Shown here: piece by piece, positions 35,923-45,268 of the stretch
How positions within the stretch are numbered: position 1 is the stretch's first letter
Layout of the letters: the number at the start of each line of letters is the position of its first letter
Assembly: GCF_003952385.1 (NCBI RefSeq)
Contig: NZ_CP034444.1
Location: 5,841,001 to 5,905,000 of the forward strand
DNA length: 64,000 bases
Origin: Mesorhizobium sp. M1D.F.Ca.ET.043.01.1.1
GTDB taxonomy: Bacteria > Pseudomonadota > Alphaproteobacteria > Rhizobiales > Rhizobiaceae
Direction of reading: 5' to 3'
Notes under the pieces: model-generated
The model's database searches: none
What the model saw: only the letters and a program-made list of their open reading frames with translations
Told to the model about the DNA's origin: nothing
Translations under genes and position numbers: made by a program

Positions 35923-38133
35923 ATGAACGAGGCAGTTCGAGATCCAGCCAAGTCGACCAATGGGCCGATCATCGAGATTGAGAACCTCTCGATCTCCTTC
36001 TTCACCCGCAAGGGCGAGATCCCGGCGGTGATGGACTTTTCCTGCACGGTCATGCCCGGCGAGGCGATGGGCATCGTCGGCGAATCCGGCTGCGGCAAGT
36101 CAACCGTGTCGCTCGGCATCATGCGCGACCTCTCCAACATCGGAAAGATCGTCGGCGGCCGCATCAAGTTCCAGGGCAGGGACATGGGCGAGATGTCCCA
36201 GGAGGAGCTTCGCGCCATCCGCGGCAACAAGATCGCCATGATCTACCAGGAGCCGATGGCGAGCCTCAATCCGGCGATGAAGATCGGCCAGCAATTGATG
36301 GAAGTGCCGCTGATCCACGACAAGGTGTCGAAGGACGAGGCCTACAAGCGCGCGCTGGGGATGGTGCGGGCGGTGAAGCTGCCCGATCCGGAGCGCATGA
36401 TGCGCTCCTATCCGCACCAGCTTTCCGGCGGCCAGCAGCAGCGCATCGTCATTGCCATGGCGCTCTTGTCGAAGCCGGCGCTGCTGTTGCTCGACGAGCC
36501 GACGACGGCGCTCGACGTCACCGTCGAGGCCGGCATCGTCGAGCTGGTCAAGGGGCTGGGCCAGAAGTTCGGCACCTCGATGATCTTCGTGTCGCACAAT
36601 CTCGGCCTGATCCTCGAGACCTGCGACAAGATCACGGTGATGTATTCCGGCGAGGCGGTCGAGACCGGCAAGATCGAGGACGTCTTCGACCGGATGCGCC
36701 ACCCCTATACACAAGGGCTGTTCCGCTCGATCCCGCTGCCCGGCGCCGACAAGAATTCGCGGCCGCTGATCTCCATTCCCGGGCAGCTGCCATTGCCGCA
36801 TGAGCGGCCGAAGGGATGCAATTTCGGCCCGCGCTGCCACCATTTCGTTGAGGGCGTCTGCAACGCCGCCGAAATCCCGATGGTTCCCGTCGAAGGGCAT
36901 GAGGGCCATTTCTCGCGCTGCGTGCGCTTCAACGAGATCGACTGGGAAGCGCTGCCACCGGGCGCCAAGAAGGTCAACGAAAAGGTCGAGCCCGGCGCGC
37001 CGGTGCTCAAGATCGACGACCTCAAGAAATACTACAAGGTCGGCGGCAGCGAGGTGTTCGGCTCCAGCGAAGGCCGCGTCGTCAAGGCCAACGAGACGAT
37101 CTCGTTCACCGCGCGCGAGTCGGAGACGGTCGCGATCGTCGGCGAATCGGGCTGCGGAAAGTCGACGCTCGCCAAGGTGCTGCTCGGACTCGAGACCGCA
37201 AGCTCGGGCACCGTGACGCTCGGCAACAAGGAGATCCAGTCGACCGGCATCGAGGACCGCAATGTCGAGACCGTGTCGTCGATCCAGATGGTGTTCCAGA
37301 ATCCGTTCGACACGCTGAACCCCAGCCATACGGTCGGCTCGCAGATCATCCGCACGCTGGAGAAGTTCAATGTCGGCAAAACGGTTGCCGAGCGGCGCAA
37401 GCGCATGCTGGAACTGCTCGACCTGGTGAAGCTGCCGCGGGCCTTCGAGACCCGCAAGCCGCGCCAGCTCTCAGGCGGGCAGAAGCAGCGCATCGGCGTG
37501 GCGCGCGCCTTCGCCGGCGATGCCAAGGTGGTGGTGGCCGACGAGCCGGTCTCGGCGCTCGACGTCTCGGTGCAGGCGGCGGTGACCGAACTGCTGATGG
37601 ACATCCAGCGCAAGAACAAGACGACGATGCTGTTCATCAGCCACGACCTGTCGGTGGTGCGCTACATCGCCGACCGGGTCGTCGTCATGTATCTCGGCTA
37701 TATCGTCGAGCAGGGCACGACGGACCAGATCTTCTCGCCGCCCTATCATCCCTACACGGAGGCGCTACTGTCGGCGATCCCGATCGCCGACACCAGCGTC
37801 GTCAAGAAGCACATCGTGCTCGAGGGCGACATCCCGTCGGCGATGAACCCGCCGACCGGATGCCCGTTCCAGACGCGCTGCGGCTACAAGAAGCTGGTGC
37901 CGGACAATCTCTGCGAGACGAAGGTGCCGCCGGTCAAGAATCTCGGCGACGGCCATATGAGCCTGTGCTGGCTCGCCGACGACGTGCTGGCGAAGATGGA
38001 GCAGGTCATCAAGTTCGACAAGGAGCATGCGGCGCATGAGGGTGTGCCGGACGATGCACCCCACGTGCCTGGCCCGGGCTTTGCCGGCACACCGCCGAAG
38101 CGTCCGAGCGGCAAGAAGCCGAAACCGAACTAA
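35923..38133 (+). CDS. Fused double ATP-binding protein of the oligopeptide importer (DppD-DppF fusion)
   Basis: A 736-residue ATPase that joins the two subunits usually encoded separately. Domain 1 (about residues 15-340) has Walker A GESGCGKST near 53, signature LSGGQQQR, Walker B LLLLDEPTTALD and an oligopeptide-ABC C-terminal cysteine motif (GCNFGPRCHHFVEGVC). Domain 2 (about 360-690) has Walker A GESGCGKST near 406, LSGGQKQR, VVVADEPVSALD and GCPFQTRCGYKKLVPDNLC. The Cys clusters resemble the Fe-S-type tails of Dpp ATPases. A charged, Pro/Lys-rich tail ends it. ATG 35923 is chosen; 35911 is only a near-cognate extension. GsiA of E. coli is a known fusion of the same design. Confidence 0.92.
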   Translation: MNEAVRDPAKSTNGPIIEIENLSISFFTRKGEIPAVMDFSCTVMPGEAMGIVGESGCGKSTVSLGIMRDLSNIGKIVGGRIKFQGRDMGEMSQEELRAIRGNKIAMIYQEPMASLNPAMKIGQQLMEVPLIHDKVSKDEAYKRALGMVRAVKLPDPERMMRSYPHQLSGGQQQRIVIAMALLSKPALLLLDEPTTALDVTVEAGIVELVKGLGQKFGTSMIFVSHNLGLILETCDKITVMYSGEAVETGKIEDVFDRMRHPYTQGLFRSIPLPGADKNSRPLISIPGQLPLPHERPKGCNFGPRCHHFVEGVCNAAEIPMVPVEGHEGHFSRCVRFNEIDWEALPPGAKKVNEKVEPGAPVLKIDDLKKYYKVGGSEVFGSSEGRVVKANETISFTARESETVAIVGESGCGKSTLAKVLLGLETASSGTVTLGNKEIQSTGIEDRNVETVSSIQMVFQNPFDTLNPSHTVGSQIIRTLEKFNVGKTVAERRKRMLELLDLVKLPRAFETRKPRQLSGGQKQRIGVARAFAGDAKVVVADEPVSALDVSVQAAVTELLMDIQRKNKTTMLFISHDLSVVRYIADRVVVMYLGYIVEQGTTDQIFSPPYHPYTEALLSAIPIADTSVVKKHIVLEGDIPSAMNPPTGCPFQTRCGYKKLVPDNLCETKVPPVKNLGDGHMSLCWLADDVLAKMEQVIKFDKEHAAHEGVPDDAPHVPGPGFAGTPPKRPSGKKPKPN

Positions 38134-38228
38134 GTCCGGTGATATTCAGGTGAGGCCGGCGTGCGCGATTTTCGGCTCGGCCTGACCTGAACCTCAACAA
38201 ATCTGGGAGGCAGCGTGGCGTCGTGCCA

Positions 38229-38819
38229 TCAGCTGCCACACTGCCGCAGCTGCGCGGCGTAGTCGCGGGCCATCTGGTCGGTGGCGCGCGCGTAGCTCTG
38301 CACGCCTGAGTCCCCGCGATTGCCGCGGCCGTAGGCCGACCAGCCAAGGTAATAAGCGAGATAGAGATTGTACGTGTCGTTGCGGGCGACGCCGAACGTA
38401 TCGACGGTCTTGGAATGATACCAGCCGACGAAATCGATGGCGTCAGCGAAACGGCTGCGCCGCGCCGCCCAGTTGCCGGTCTCCATCTGGTATTGCGACC
38501 AGGTGCCGTCGAGCGCCTGCGAGTAACCCGCGGCAGTGGAGACATGCTTCCAGGGAATGAAGCCGAGCAGCTTGGTGCGCGGCGGCCGGGCATTGCTCTT
38601 GAAGCCGGATTCCTTGCGCACCGTCGCCATCAGCACCGGAACGGGAATGCCGTACTTCTGCTCGGTGCGCTCGGCGGCGGACTGCCAGTTGTCGAACCAG
38701 CCGTCATTCTGGTCGAAGACGGCGCAGACATTGTTGATGTGGCTGGGCGCCGTCGCGCAGGCCGAAAGCGCCAGCAGCACAGACACAGCGACAATTTTAC
38801 TAAAACTCGACCTACGCAT
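38229..38819 (-). CDS. Lysozyme-like (SLT-type) lipoprotein
   Basis: A 196-residue outer-membrane lipoprotein candidate: signal with lipobox LSAC (Cys about residue 21), followed by a lysozyme-like fold. The likely catalytic Glu is in ATVRKESGF, and AAGYSQALDGTW matches the G-x-x-Q stretch of SLT transglycosylases. An aromatic-rich LYLAYYLGWSAYGRG segment near the end is typical of a rhizobial family of such lipoproteins. No Shine-Dalgarno is evident ahead of ATG 38819. It lies 95 bases past the importer's ATPase, convergent to it, and divergent from the methyltransferase gene. Confidence 0.78.
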   Translation of the reverse strand: MRRSSFSKIVAVSVLLALSACATAPSHINNVCAVFDQNDGWFDNWQSAAERTEQKYGIPVPVLMATVRKESGFKSNARPPRTKLLGFIPWKHVSTAAGYSQALDGTWSQYQMETGNWAARRSRFADAIDFVGWYHSKTVDTFGVARNDTYNLYLAYYLGWSAYGRGNRGDSGVQSYARATDQMARDYAAQLRQCGS

Positions 38820-39030
38820 CGGAGGACGAATAGGCGTAAATCATAAAAGGAGTCTTTCGAGCTTCCTTAACGCCGGCCGTGACGGGCCGATCATCGATCT
38901 ATCGATATTTCGACCGGATGTGTCGCATTTCTTTTCATCGATTTGAGAAAATGCCGCCGTGGCTAAAATCACGCCGGCAAATGGCGAATTCCTGACAGCT
39001 GCCGCGCCCGGCCGGCGCTCTGATGCGCGC

Positions 39031-40569
39031 ATGACCGAACCAAGACGAAAACGCGGCGCCGAGCGAACCAGCAACCGGGGGCCGTCCGCCATTCCGCAGT
39101 TGCCGCTCAGGCGGGTGATGAATCCTTATCCGCCGATGGCGCTGCTTTCGGCCGACCAGATCGAGGCAATTCATCATGCTTCGATGCATATCCTGGAAAA
39201 TTTCGGCATCGAGGTGATGAGCCCGCGGGCGCTCGCCCTGTTCGAACGCGCCGGCGCCAGGGTCGACCACAGCTCGATGAACGTGCGCGTCGATCGCGGC
39301 ATGGTCAACGAGGCGCTGAAGACGACGCGGCCTTCCTACACGCTTACCCCGCGCAATCCAGCCCGCGCCATCCATCTCGGCGGCAACACCATCAACTTCA
39401 CGCTGGTCGCCGGGCCGCCCAATGTGCATGACATGGAACGCGGCCGCCGCGCCGGCAATCTCGCTGACTACTGCGACCTCGTCCGGCTGGCGCAGCATTT
39501 CAACTGCATCCACATGCTGGGCAACCAGGTCTGCGCGCCGATCGAATTGCCGGCGAATTCGCGCCATCTCGACACCTATTTTGCCAACATCACACTGACC
39601 GACAAATGCTTCCATGTCTCGGCGATCGGTCGGGGCAGGGCGCTCGACGGCATCGAGATGATGGCGATTGCGCGTGGCTTGACGCTCGACCAGATCGGCC
39701 AGGATCCCGGCGTCACCACCATCATCTCGGTCAACTCGCCGCGCCGCTTCGACGAGATGATGGCCGAGGGGCTGATGACCATGGCCGAATACGGCCAGTC
39801 GGTGGCGGTGACGCCGTTCACGCTGATGGGCGCGATGAGCCCGGTGACGCTGGCCGGCGCGCTGGCGCAGCAGAATGCCGAGGCGCTGTTCGGCATTGTG
39901 CTGACGCAGCTCGTGCGCCCCGGCGCACCGGTGATGTACGGCGCCTTCACCTCCAATGTCGACATGAAGTCCGGCGCGCCGGCCTTCGGCACACCCGAAA
40001 ACACCAAGGCCAACATCGCCTCCGGGCAATTGGCGCGGCGCTACAACCTGCCGTACCGCACCACGCCGGGCTCGGCCTCGAACGCCGCCGACGCGCAAGG
40101 CGCTTATGAGACGCTGATGGCGCTGTGGGGCGCCGTGCTCGGCCACGGCAATCTCGTCTACCACGCCGCCGGCTGGCAGGAGGGCGGGCTGACGGCATCG
40201 TTCGAGAAGCTCATTATCGATGTCGAGATGATGCAGCACATGATGGAGTTCCTGCGGCCGATCGTGGTCGATGAGGCCGAACTTGCGGTGGAGGCGCTGG
40301 GGGCGGTGCCGACCGGCGGCCACTTCTTCGGCGAGCCGCACACGCTGGAACGCTATGCCACCGCCTTCTACCAGCCGATGCTCTCCAACTGGCAGAACTA
40401 CGAAGCCTGGCAGGAGGCCGGCGCGCTCGACACGACGGCGCGCGCGACGCGGCTGTGGAAAAAGGCACTGGAGGAATATGTTGAGCCGGCCATGGACTCC
40501 GCCGTGCGCGAAGCGCTCGAAGCCTATATCGCGCGCCGCAAGGAAGCGATCGGGCAGGGCGAGCCGTGA
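39031..40569 (+). CDS. MttB-family (trimethylamine/glycine-betaine-type) methyltransferase, non-pyrrolysine
   Basis: A 512-residue member of the MttB superfamily, which transfers a methyl group from a quaternary or tertiary amine to a corrinoid protein. Landmarks include LLSADQIEAIHHASMHILENFGIEV at its start, NFTLVAGPPNVHDMERGRR, TPFTLMGAMSPVTLAGALAQQNAE and GTPENTKANIASGQLARRYNLPYRT. The frame has no internal TAG, so it is the non-pyrrolysine type to which MtgB (glycine betaine) belongs. ATG 39031 is preferred over GTG 38959; the shorter form matches family length. It is followed by a dimethylglycine-dehydrogenase-like gene 64 bases on. No corrinoid protein gene is visible nearby. Confidence 0.88.
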   Translation: MTEPRRKRGAERTSNRGPSAIPQLPLRRVMNPYPPMALLSADQIEAIHHASMHILENFGIEVMSPRALALFERAGARVDHSSMNVRVDRGMVNEALKTTRPSYTLTPRNPARAIHLGGNTINFTLVAGPPNVHDMERGRRAGNLADYCDLVRLAQHFNCIHMLGNQVCAPIELPANSRHLDTYFANITLTDKCFHVSAIGRGRALDGIEMMAIARGLTLDQIGQDPGVTTIISVNSPRRFDEMMAEGLMTMAEYGQSVAVTPFTLMGAMSPVTLAGALAQQNAEALFGIVLTQLVRPGAPVMYGAFTSNVDMKSGAPAFGTPENTKANIASGQLARRYNLPYRTTPGSASNAADAQGAYETLMALWGAVLGHGNLVYHAAGWQEGGLTASFEKLIIDVEMMQHMMEFLRPIVVDEAELAVEALGAVPTGGHFFGEPHTLERYATAFYQPMLSNWQNYEAWQEAGALDTTARATRLWKKALEEYVEPAMDSAVREALEAYIARRKEAIGQGEP

Positions 40570-40633
40570 GGGAACAGCTTTCCATCCTGATTCATTTCAT
40601 TCTCTCAACTCACTGAAATAACGAGAAGAACCC

Positions 40634-43060
40634 ATGAAGTCGCATGCAAAGGTCGTGGTCATCGGCGGCGGTGTCGTCGGATGCTCGGTGCTGTTCCATC
40701 TCGCCCGCCACGGCTGGACAGATGTCGTGCTGCTGGAGCGTGATGAGCTGACCTCGGGCTCGACCTGGCACGCGGCCGGCGGCATGCATACCATCAACGG
40801 CGATCCCAATGTCGCCAAGCTGCAGAAATACACGATCTCGCTCTACAAGGAGATCGAGGAGCTTTCCGGCCAGGCGACCGGCGTGCATCTCACCGGCGGC
40901 GTCCTGTTGGCGGCGACCGAGGCGCGGCTCGACTGGCTGCGCGGCGTGGTGTCGAAGGGCCGCTATCTCGGCATCGACCTCGAAGTGATCTCTGCAAATG
41001 AGGCGGCCGAGCTGATGCCGCTCATCGACCCAAAGCAATTCGTCGGCGCGGTGCGCAACAAGGAGGACGGCCATCTCGATCCGTCGGGCGTCACGCATGC
41101 CTATGCCAAGGCGGCGCGGAAGCTCGGCGCCGAGGTCGAGCGCTTCACCAAGGTCGAGGACATCGTGCGCCGGGCCGACGGCCTGTGGCGCGTCATCACC
41201 AACAAGGGCGAGGTGGTGGCCGAGCATGTCGTGAATGCTGGCGGGCTATGGGCGCGCGAGGTCGGCCGCATGGTCGGGCTGGAGCTGCCGGTGCTCGCCA
41301 TGGAGCACATGTACCTGATCACCGAGGACATGCCGGAGGTCGCCGACTGGAACCGGAAGACCGGCACCGAGATCATCCATGCGGTCGATTTCGACGGCGA
41401 GCTCTATCTGCGCCAGGAGCGCGGCGGCATGTTGATGGGCACCTACGAGAGGGCCAACAAGGTCTGGTCCGAGTTCTCCACACCGTGGAACTTCGGCCAT
41501 GAGCTGCTGGAACCGGACATCGACCGCATCGCGCCGTCGCTGGAGGTCGGCTTCCGCCATTTTCCGGGCTTCCAGAAGACCGGCATCAAGCAGATCATCA
41601 ACGGCCCGTTCACCTTCGCGCCGGACGGCAATCCGCTGGTCGGCCCGGTGCGCGGCCTGCCGGGCTTCTGGGTCGCCTGCGGCGTCATGGCGGGATTTTC
41701 TCAAGGCGGCGGCGTCGGGCTGGCGCTCTCCAACTGGATGATCGAGGGCGACCCCGGCGCCGACATCTGGGCGATGGACGTGGCGCGTTACGGCGACTGG
41801 GCGACGATGGCCTACACCAACGCCAAGGTGCGCGAGAATTATTCGCGGCGCTTCTCGATCCGCTTTCCGAATGAAGAACTGCCCGCCGGCCGTCCGCTCA
41901 AGACGACACCGGTCTACGACACTTTGTCGGCCAAGGGCGCGCAATGGGGCGTGGCTTACGGGCTGGAGGTTCCGCTCTGGTATGCGCCCGAAGGCGTCAG
42001 CGACGAGTTCTCGTGGCGGCGTTCGACCGACTTCGATCATGTCGCGAAGGAGGTTGCCGCCGTTCGCAATGGCGTTGGCTTGGCGGAGATTTCAAGCTTC
42101 GCCAAATACAGGGTGACGGGCGAGGGGGCGGCCGCCTGGCTCGACCGCATGCTCGCCTGCAAGCTGCCCAAGCCTGGCCGCATGACGCTGGCGCCGATGC
42201 TGAAGCAGGACGGCAAGCTGATCGGCGATTTCACGCTGGCCAATTGCGGAGAGGGCGAGTGGTTCATCGCCGGTTCCGGCGTCGCCGAGCAGTACCACAT
42301 GCGCTGGTTCGAGACGCATCTGCCAAAGGATGGCTCGGTGCGCATCGAGGCGTTGGGACAGAAGCTCACCGGCCTCGCCATCGCAGGGCCGAGGGCGAGG
42401 GAGGTGCTGGCCAAGGTTACCCGTGCCGACCTCTCCAGCGCTGCCTTTCCGTTCATGGCTTTTGCAAGAATGGATATCGGCATGGCGCCGTGTCTGGTCG
42501 GCCGGGTCAGCTATACCGGCGATCTCGGCTACGAGATCTGGGTGGCGCCGGAATATCAGCGCGCCGCCTACCAGGCGCTGATCAAGGCAGGCGAGGCGTT
42601 CGGCATCGGCCTGTTCGGCTCGCGCGCGCTCAACGCGCTGAGATTGGAGAAGAACTACGGCTCCTGGGCGCGAGAATACCGACCTATCTACGGACCGGTC
42701 GAAGCCGGACTCGACCGATTCGTCGCCTATGGCAAGGAAGCCGATTTCATCGGCAAGGAAGCGGCGCTCGCCGAGCGCAAGCAGGGCGGCAAGCTCAGGC
42801 TGCGCACCTTCATCGTCGACGCCGCCGATGCCGATGTCATCGGCGACGAGGCGATCTGGCATGACGGCGCCGTGCGCGGCTGGGTTACGTCCGGCGGCTA
42901 CGCTCATCATTCGAAGAAATCGGTCGCGATGGGTTATGTGCCGAAGGAGATCGCCGACGAGCCGGACGGCTTCGAGATCGAGATCCTCGGCAAGCGCCAT
43001 GCGGCACGGGTCCAGCCGGCGCCTCTGTTCGACGCCAATTTCGAGCGGATGCGCGCCTGA
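40634..43060 (+). CDS. Dimethylglycine/sarcosine dehydrogenase-like flavoprotein with GcvT domain
   Basis: An 808-residue two-part enzyme. The N-terminal half is a DAO-type FAD domain (VVVIGGGVVGCSVLFHLARHG, residues 5-25), with GSTWHAAGG at about 42-50, where His 46 matches the residue that covalently holds FAD in dimethylglycine dehydrogenase. The C-terminal half (about 425-800) is a GcvT-like folate-binding domain with VSYTGDLGYEIWV and LNALRLEKNYGSWAREYRP. Such enzymes oxidise N-methyl groups and pass the C1 unit to tetrahydrofolate. Beside an MttB-type gene, a methylated amine route (betaine to dimethylglycine to sarcosine) is plausible. Start ATG 40634 follows AACGAGAAGAA. Confidence 0.9.
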   Translation: MKSHAKVVVIGGGVVGCSVLFHLARHGWTDVVLLERDELTSGSTWHAAGGMHTINGDPNVAKLQKYTISLYKEIEELSGQATGVHLTGGVLLAATEARLDWLRGVVSKGRYLGIDLEVISANEAAELMPLIDPKQFVGAVRNKEDGHLDPSGVTHAYAKAARKLGAEVERFTKVEDIVRRADGLWRVITNKGEVVAEHVVNAGGLWAREVGRMVGLELPVLAMEHMYLITEDMPEVADWNRKTGTEIIHAVDFDGELYLRQERGGMLMGTYERANKVWSEFSTPWNFGHELLEPDIDRIAPSLEVGFRHFPGFQKTGIKQIINGPFTFAPDGNPLVGPVRGLPGFWVACGVMAGFSQGGGVGLALSNWMIEGDPGADIWAMDVARYGDWATMAYTNAKVRENYSRRFSIRFPNEELPAGRPLKTTPVYDTLSAKGAQWGVAYGLEVPLWYAPEGVSDEFSWRRSTDFDHVAKEVAAVRNGVGLAEISSFAKYRVTGEGAAAWLDRMLACKLPKPGRMTLAPMLKQDGKLIGDFTLANCGEGEWFIAGSGVAEQYHMRWFETHLPKDGSVRIEALGQKLTGLAIAGPRAREVLAKVTRADLSSAAFPFMAFARMDIGMAPCLVGRVSYTGDLGYEIWVAPEYQRAAYQALIKAGEAFGIGLFGSRALNALRLEKNYGSWAREYRPIYGPVEAGLDRFVAYGKEADFIGKEAALAERKQGGKLRLRTFIVDAADADVIGDEAIWHDGAVRGWVTSGGYAHHSKKSVAMGYVPKEIADEPDGFEIEILGKRHAARVQPAPLFDANFERMRA

Positions 43061-43078
43061 AGCGAGGCGCGCCCGTGA

Positions 43079-43477
43079 TCAGGCCTTGGCGTTGTTGCGA
43101 TTGTCGAGCGCGAAGGCGCCGGGGCCGGCGAAGACCAGGTAGAGGAAGATGAAGCAGAACGAGATCGCCGCGTCGCCGCCATTGTTGACGGGGAAAAAGT
43201 CGCGCGGCATGTGGGCCATGAAATAGGCAATCGCCATCTCGCCGCAGAGCAGCAATGCCACCGGGCGCGTGAAGAGGCCCAGTGCCAACAGCACGCCGCC
43301 GGCGAATTCGAGGATCCCGGACGTCAGCGCAAGGCCGGTCAGCGCCTCGGCATGGGGGCCGGCTGGAAAGTTGAACAGTTTCTGGGTGCCGTGCTCGATG
43401 AACTGCAACGCCGTTATGATACGGAGCACGCCCAGCACCAGCGGGCGGTATTGGGCGAGGCTTTCGAAAAGCTTCAT
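43079..43477 (-). CDS. DoxX-family membrane protein
   Basis: A 132-residue protein with four hydrophobic helices, of the DoxX/DoxD family of small membrane proteins often linked with redox or thiosulfate chemistry. The family look is clear in LRIITALQFIEHGTQKLFNFP near the first helix, SGILEFAGGVLLALGLFTRPVALLL and YLVFAGPGAFALDN. ATG 43477 is chosen (GGAG five bases ahead) over the longer 43534 reading. It is convergent with the flavoprotein gene 18 bases away and shows no link to it. Confidence 0.88.
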   Translation of the reverse strand: MKLFESLAQYRPLVLGVLRIITALQFIEHGTQKLFNFPAGPHAEALTGLALTSGILEFAGGVLLALGLFTRPVALLLCGEMAIAYFMAHMPRDFFPVNNGGDAAISFCFIFLYLVFAGPGAFALDNRNNAKA

Positions 43478-43659
43478 GCAAACTCCATTTGCCCGTCCGC
43501 ACCGGCCATAAATTATCGTGCGGCAGTGGACCACTCACTTCCCGTGGCCTGCCATCAACAATCGGTGACCGGAAATCGTTCCAGTTTCGTCCCGATTTTT
43601 TCTCTCTTTGGTTGCATTAGTATCCCTATGGTTGTATTGATGTGCGGAGACATCAAACC

Positions 43660-44166
43660 ATGCGGGTTGCCTTTGCCATGAAAAAAGTCGTCATCAGCCT
43701 CTTCGCACTCCTTGCAGGCACGAGCTTCGCCATGGCCGCCGGCGCCGGTTGTGACGCCTTCAAATGGCCGGTGACACGCGAGCAGGCCCTCTTTCCGGCG
43801 GCGCCCGCGGCGCAGTCCGGCGCTGACCTGACAGTCGGGCAAGCGATGGATTTCGCACTTGTGGCTGTCGATACGATCAGCTTTGAGGTGCCGCCGGCGC
43901 GCGCGCCGGCAGCCGGCACCTTCGGCGCGACGGCAAGCGTCATCGTGCCCCCTGAAGGCGAACTCCAGCTCAGCCTGTCCGACGAGGCCTGGATCGATGT
44001 CGTGCAGAACGGCCGTGCGGTGAAGTCGACGGGTTTCAGCGGGGTGAAGACCTGCCCAGGCATCCGCAAGAGCGTCCGCTTCAAGCTCGCGGGCGGCGCG
44101 GCGATCATCCAGCTCAGCGGCGCGAAGAAGGCCGATCTCAAGGTGGCGGTGCTGACGCCGGAGTAA
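43660..44166 (+). CDS. Hypothetical secreted protein
   Basis: A 168-residue protein I do not recognise. It has a basic start and a signal peptide (KKVVISLFALLAGTSFAMA, cleavage near AMAA-GAG), then a mature part with two cysteines (GAGCDAFKW and VKTCPGIRKS) likely forming a disulfide. The rest is beta-rich (FEVPPARAPAAGTFGATASV, GELQLSLSDEAWIDVVQNG). ATG 43660 has GGAGA nine bases ahead; ATG 43678 is an alternative. It is divergent from the DoxX gene and ends just before a strong hairpin. Confidence 0.65.
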   Translation: MRVAFAMKKVVISLFALLAGTSFAMAAGAGCDAFKWPVTREQALFPAAPAAQSGADLTVGQAMDFALVAVDTISFEVPPARAPAAGTFGATASVIVPPEGELQLSLSDEAWIDVVQNGRAVKSTGFSGVKTCPGIRKSVRFKLAGGAAIIQLSGAKKADLKVAVLTPE

Positions 44167-44222
44167 TCTCAACAGCGAAAGGTCGGCGAGACAACGTCCC
44201 TATATGTCCTGCCGGCTTTCGT

Positions 44223-44256
44223 CGGATGGAAAGCCAAGCAATTGGCTTTCCATCCG
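44223..44256. terminator. Perfect 15-bp stem-loop between convergent genes
   Basis: CGGATGGAAAGCCAA and its exact inverse flank a GCAA loop, 56 bases past the stop of the secreted protein gene and 49 bases past the stop of the convergent VOC gene. There is no T-run on either side. It most likely serves as a bidirectional transcript end. Confidence 0.65.
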
Positions 44257-44305
44257 CTTCCGACTGCGACGAGGACGAGATTGTTGCCGCCGGCTTCGCC
44301 ATTTG

Positions 44306-45082
44306 TCACCGCACCGGAGCCAGCAGCGCGAAATGCGCGCCTTGCGGGTCCTGGCACTGGACCACCCATTGCGCGCTCGGCACCTCCATCGGCCCCATCA
44401 GCACCTTGCCGCCATTGTCGGTGACGCGCTTGGCGGCGGCGTCGATGGCATCGACGTTGAAGTAGAACAGCCAGACCGGGACCGGAATCTGCGGCGGCTT
44501 GTTCATCATGCCGCCGCCCGATTCCGGGCCGGCGCCGAAGGTCTGGTAGATGCCCATCTCGCCCATGTCGAACTGGCCGGCGCTCTCCCAGCCGAACTGG
44601 CCTGAATAGAAGTCGAAAGCCGCCTTCCAGTCCGAAGTGTAGAGTTCGTGCCAGCCGATATGGCCGGGCGTGGTGGCCGGTACCGGCGGCTGCTCGGGCT
44701 GGTTGGGCTGCAGGAACATGAAGTTCGCCCCTTGAGGATCGGCGACGACGGCGAAGCGGCCGACGCCGGGAATGTCGTCCGGCGCGCGGTGGACAGCGCC
44801 GCCCGCCTCCTGCAAAGCCTTCGTCGAGGCGTCGACATCCCTGGTGTAGATATAGCCGAGCCAGGCCGGCGGCATGCCCATCTTGGCGGCGTCTTCCGGC
44901 AGCGTCATCAGCCCGCCGACGCCGCGCACGCTGGAATTCATCACGATGTAGCGCGGCATGCCCGGCGCCTGATCGAAGGGCTCGGCCCTCCAGCCGACGA
45001 CGGCGGTGTAAAAGGCCTCGGCGGCGTCGAGGTCGGTGGTCAAAAGTTCATACCAGAAGAAAGGTTGCGGGGAATTCGGCAT
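44306..45082 (-). CDS. VOC-family (glyoxalase/bleomycin-resistance-like) protein, two domains
   Basis: A 258-residue cytosolic protein of two tandem VOC domains. Domain 1 (about 5-120) opens with PFFWYELLTTDLDAAEAFYTAVVGW and ends with FAVVADPQGANFMFL. Domain 2 (about 130-258) opens with IGWHELYTSDWKAAFDFYSGQFGW and ends with WVVQCQDPQGAHFALL. His/Glu metal positions are only partly evident. ATG 45082 has AAGGAGA six bases ahead; the 45112 start is unlikely. VOC pairs of this kind are often annotated as glyoxalase-like or extradiol-like; the substrate cannot be told. Confidence 0.85.
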   Translation of the reverse strand: MPNSPQPFFWYELLTTDLDAAEAFYTAVVGWRAEPFDQAPGMPRYIVMNSSVRGVGGLMTLPEDAAKMGMPPAWLGYIYTRDVDASTKALQEAGGAVHRAPDDIPGVGRFAVVADPQGANFMFLQPNQPEQPPVPATTPGHIGWHELYTSDWKAAFDFYSGQFGWESAGQFDMGEMGIYQTFGAGPESGGGMMNKPPQIPVPVWLFYFNVDAIDAAAKRVTDNGGKVLMGPMEVPSAQWVVQCQDPQGAHFALLAPVR

Positions 45083-45268
45083 GGTCGGTCTCCTTACCGG
45101 TTCAGGCAGCAATCGCGGTTCGATCCATCCTAGGACGATCTCGGCGACAGAAATCCGACATCTGGACCAGAAATCGCGAACGGCAAGGCGTAGGAAACCT
45201 TGATCTTGCGTGTCATGCGATTTTCGATTTTGCTGGCGTCAAAGAGGGGCTCTTTTCCATTGCGCCGA

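Noticed and set aside
38820..39030. Cobalamin riboswitch upstream of the MttB-type gene
   Set aside because: Checked because MttB proteins need corrinoid partners; no B12-box-like sequence or multi-stem leader is visible.
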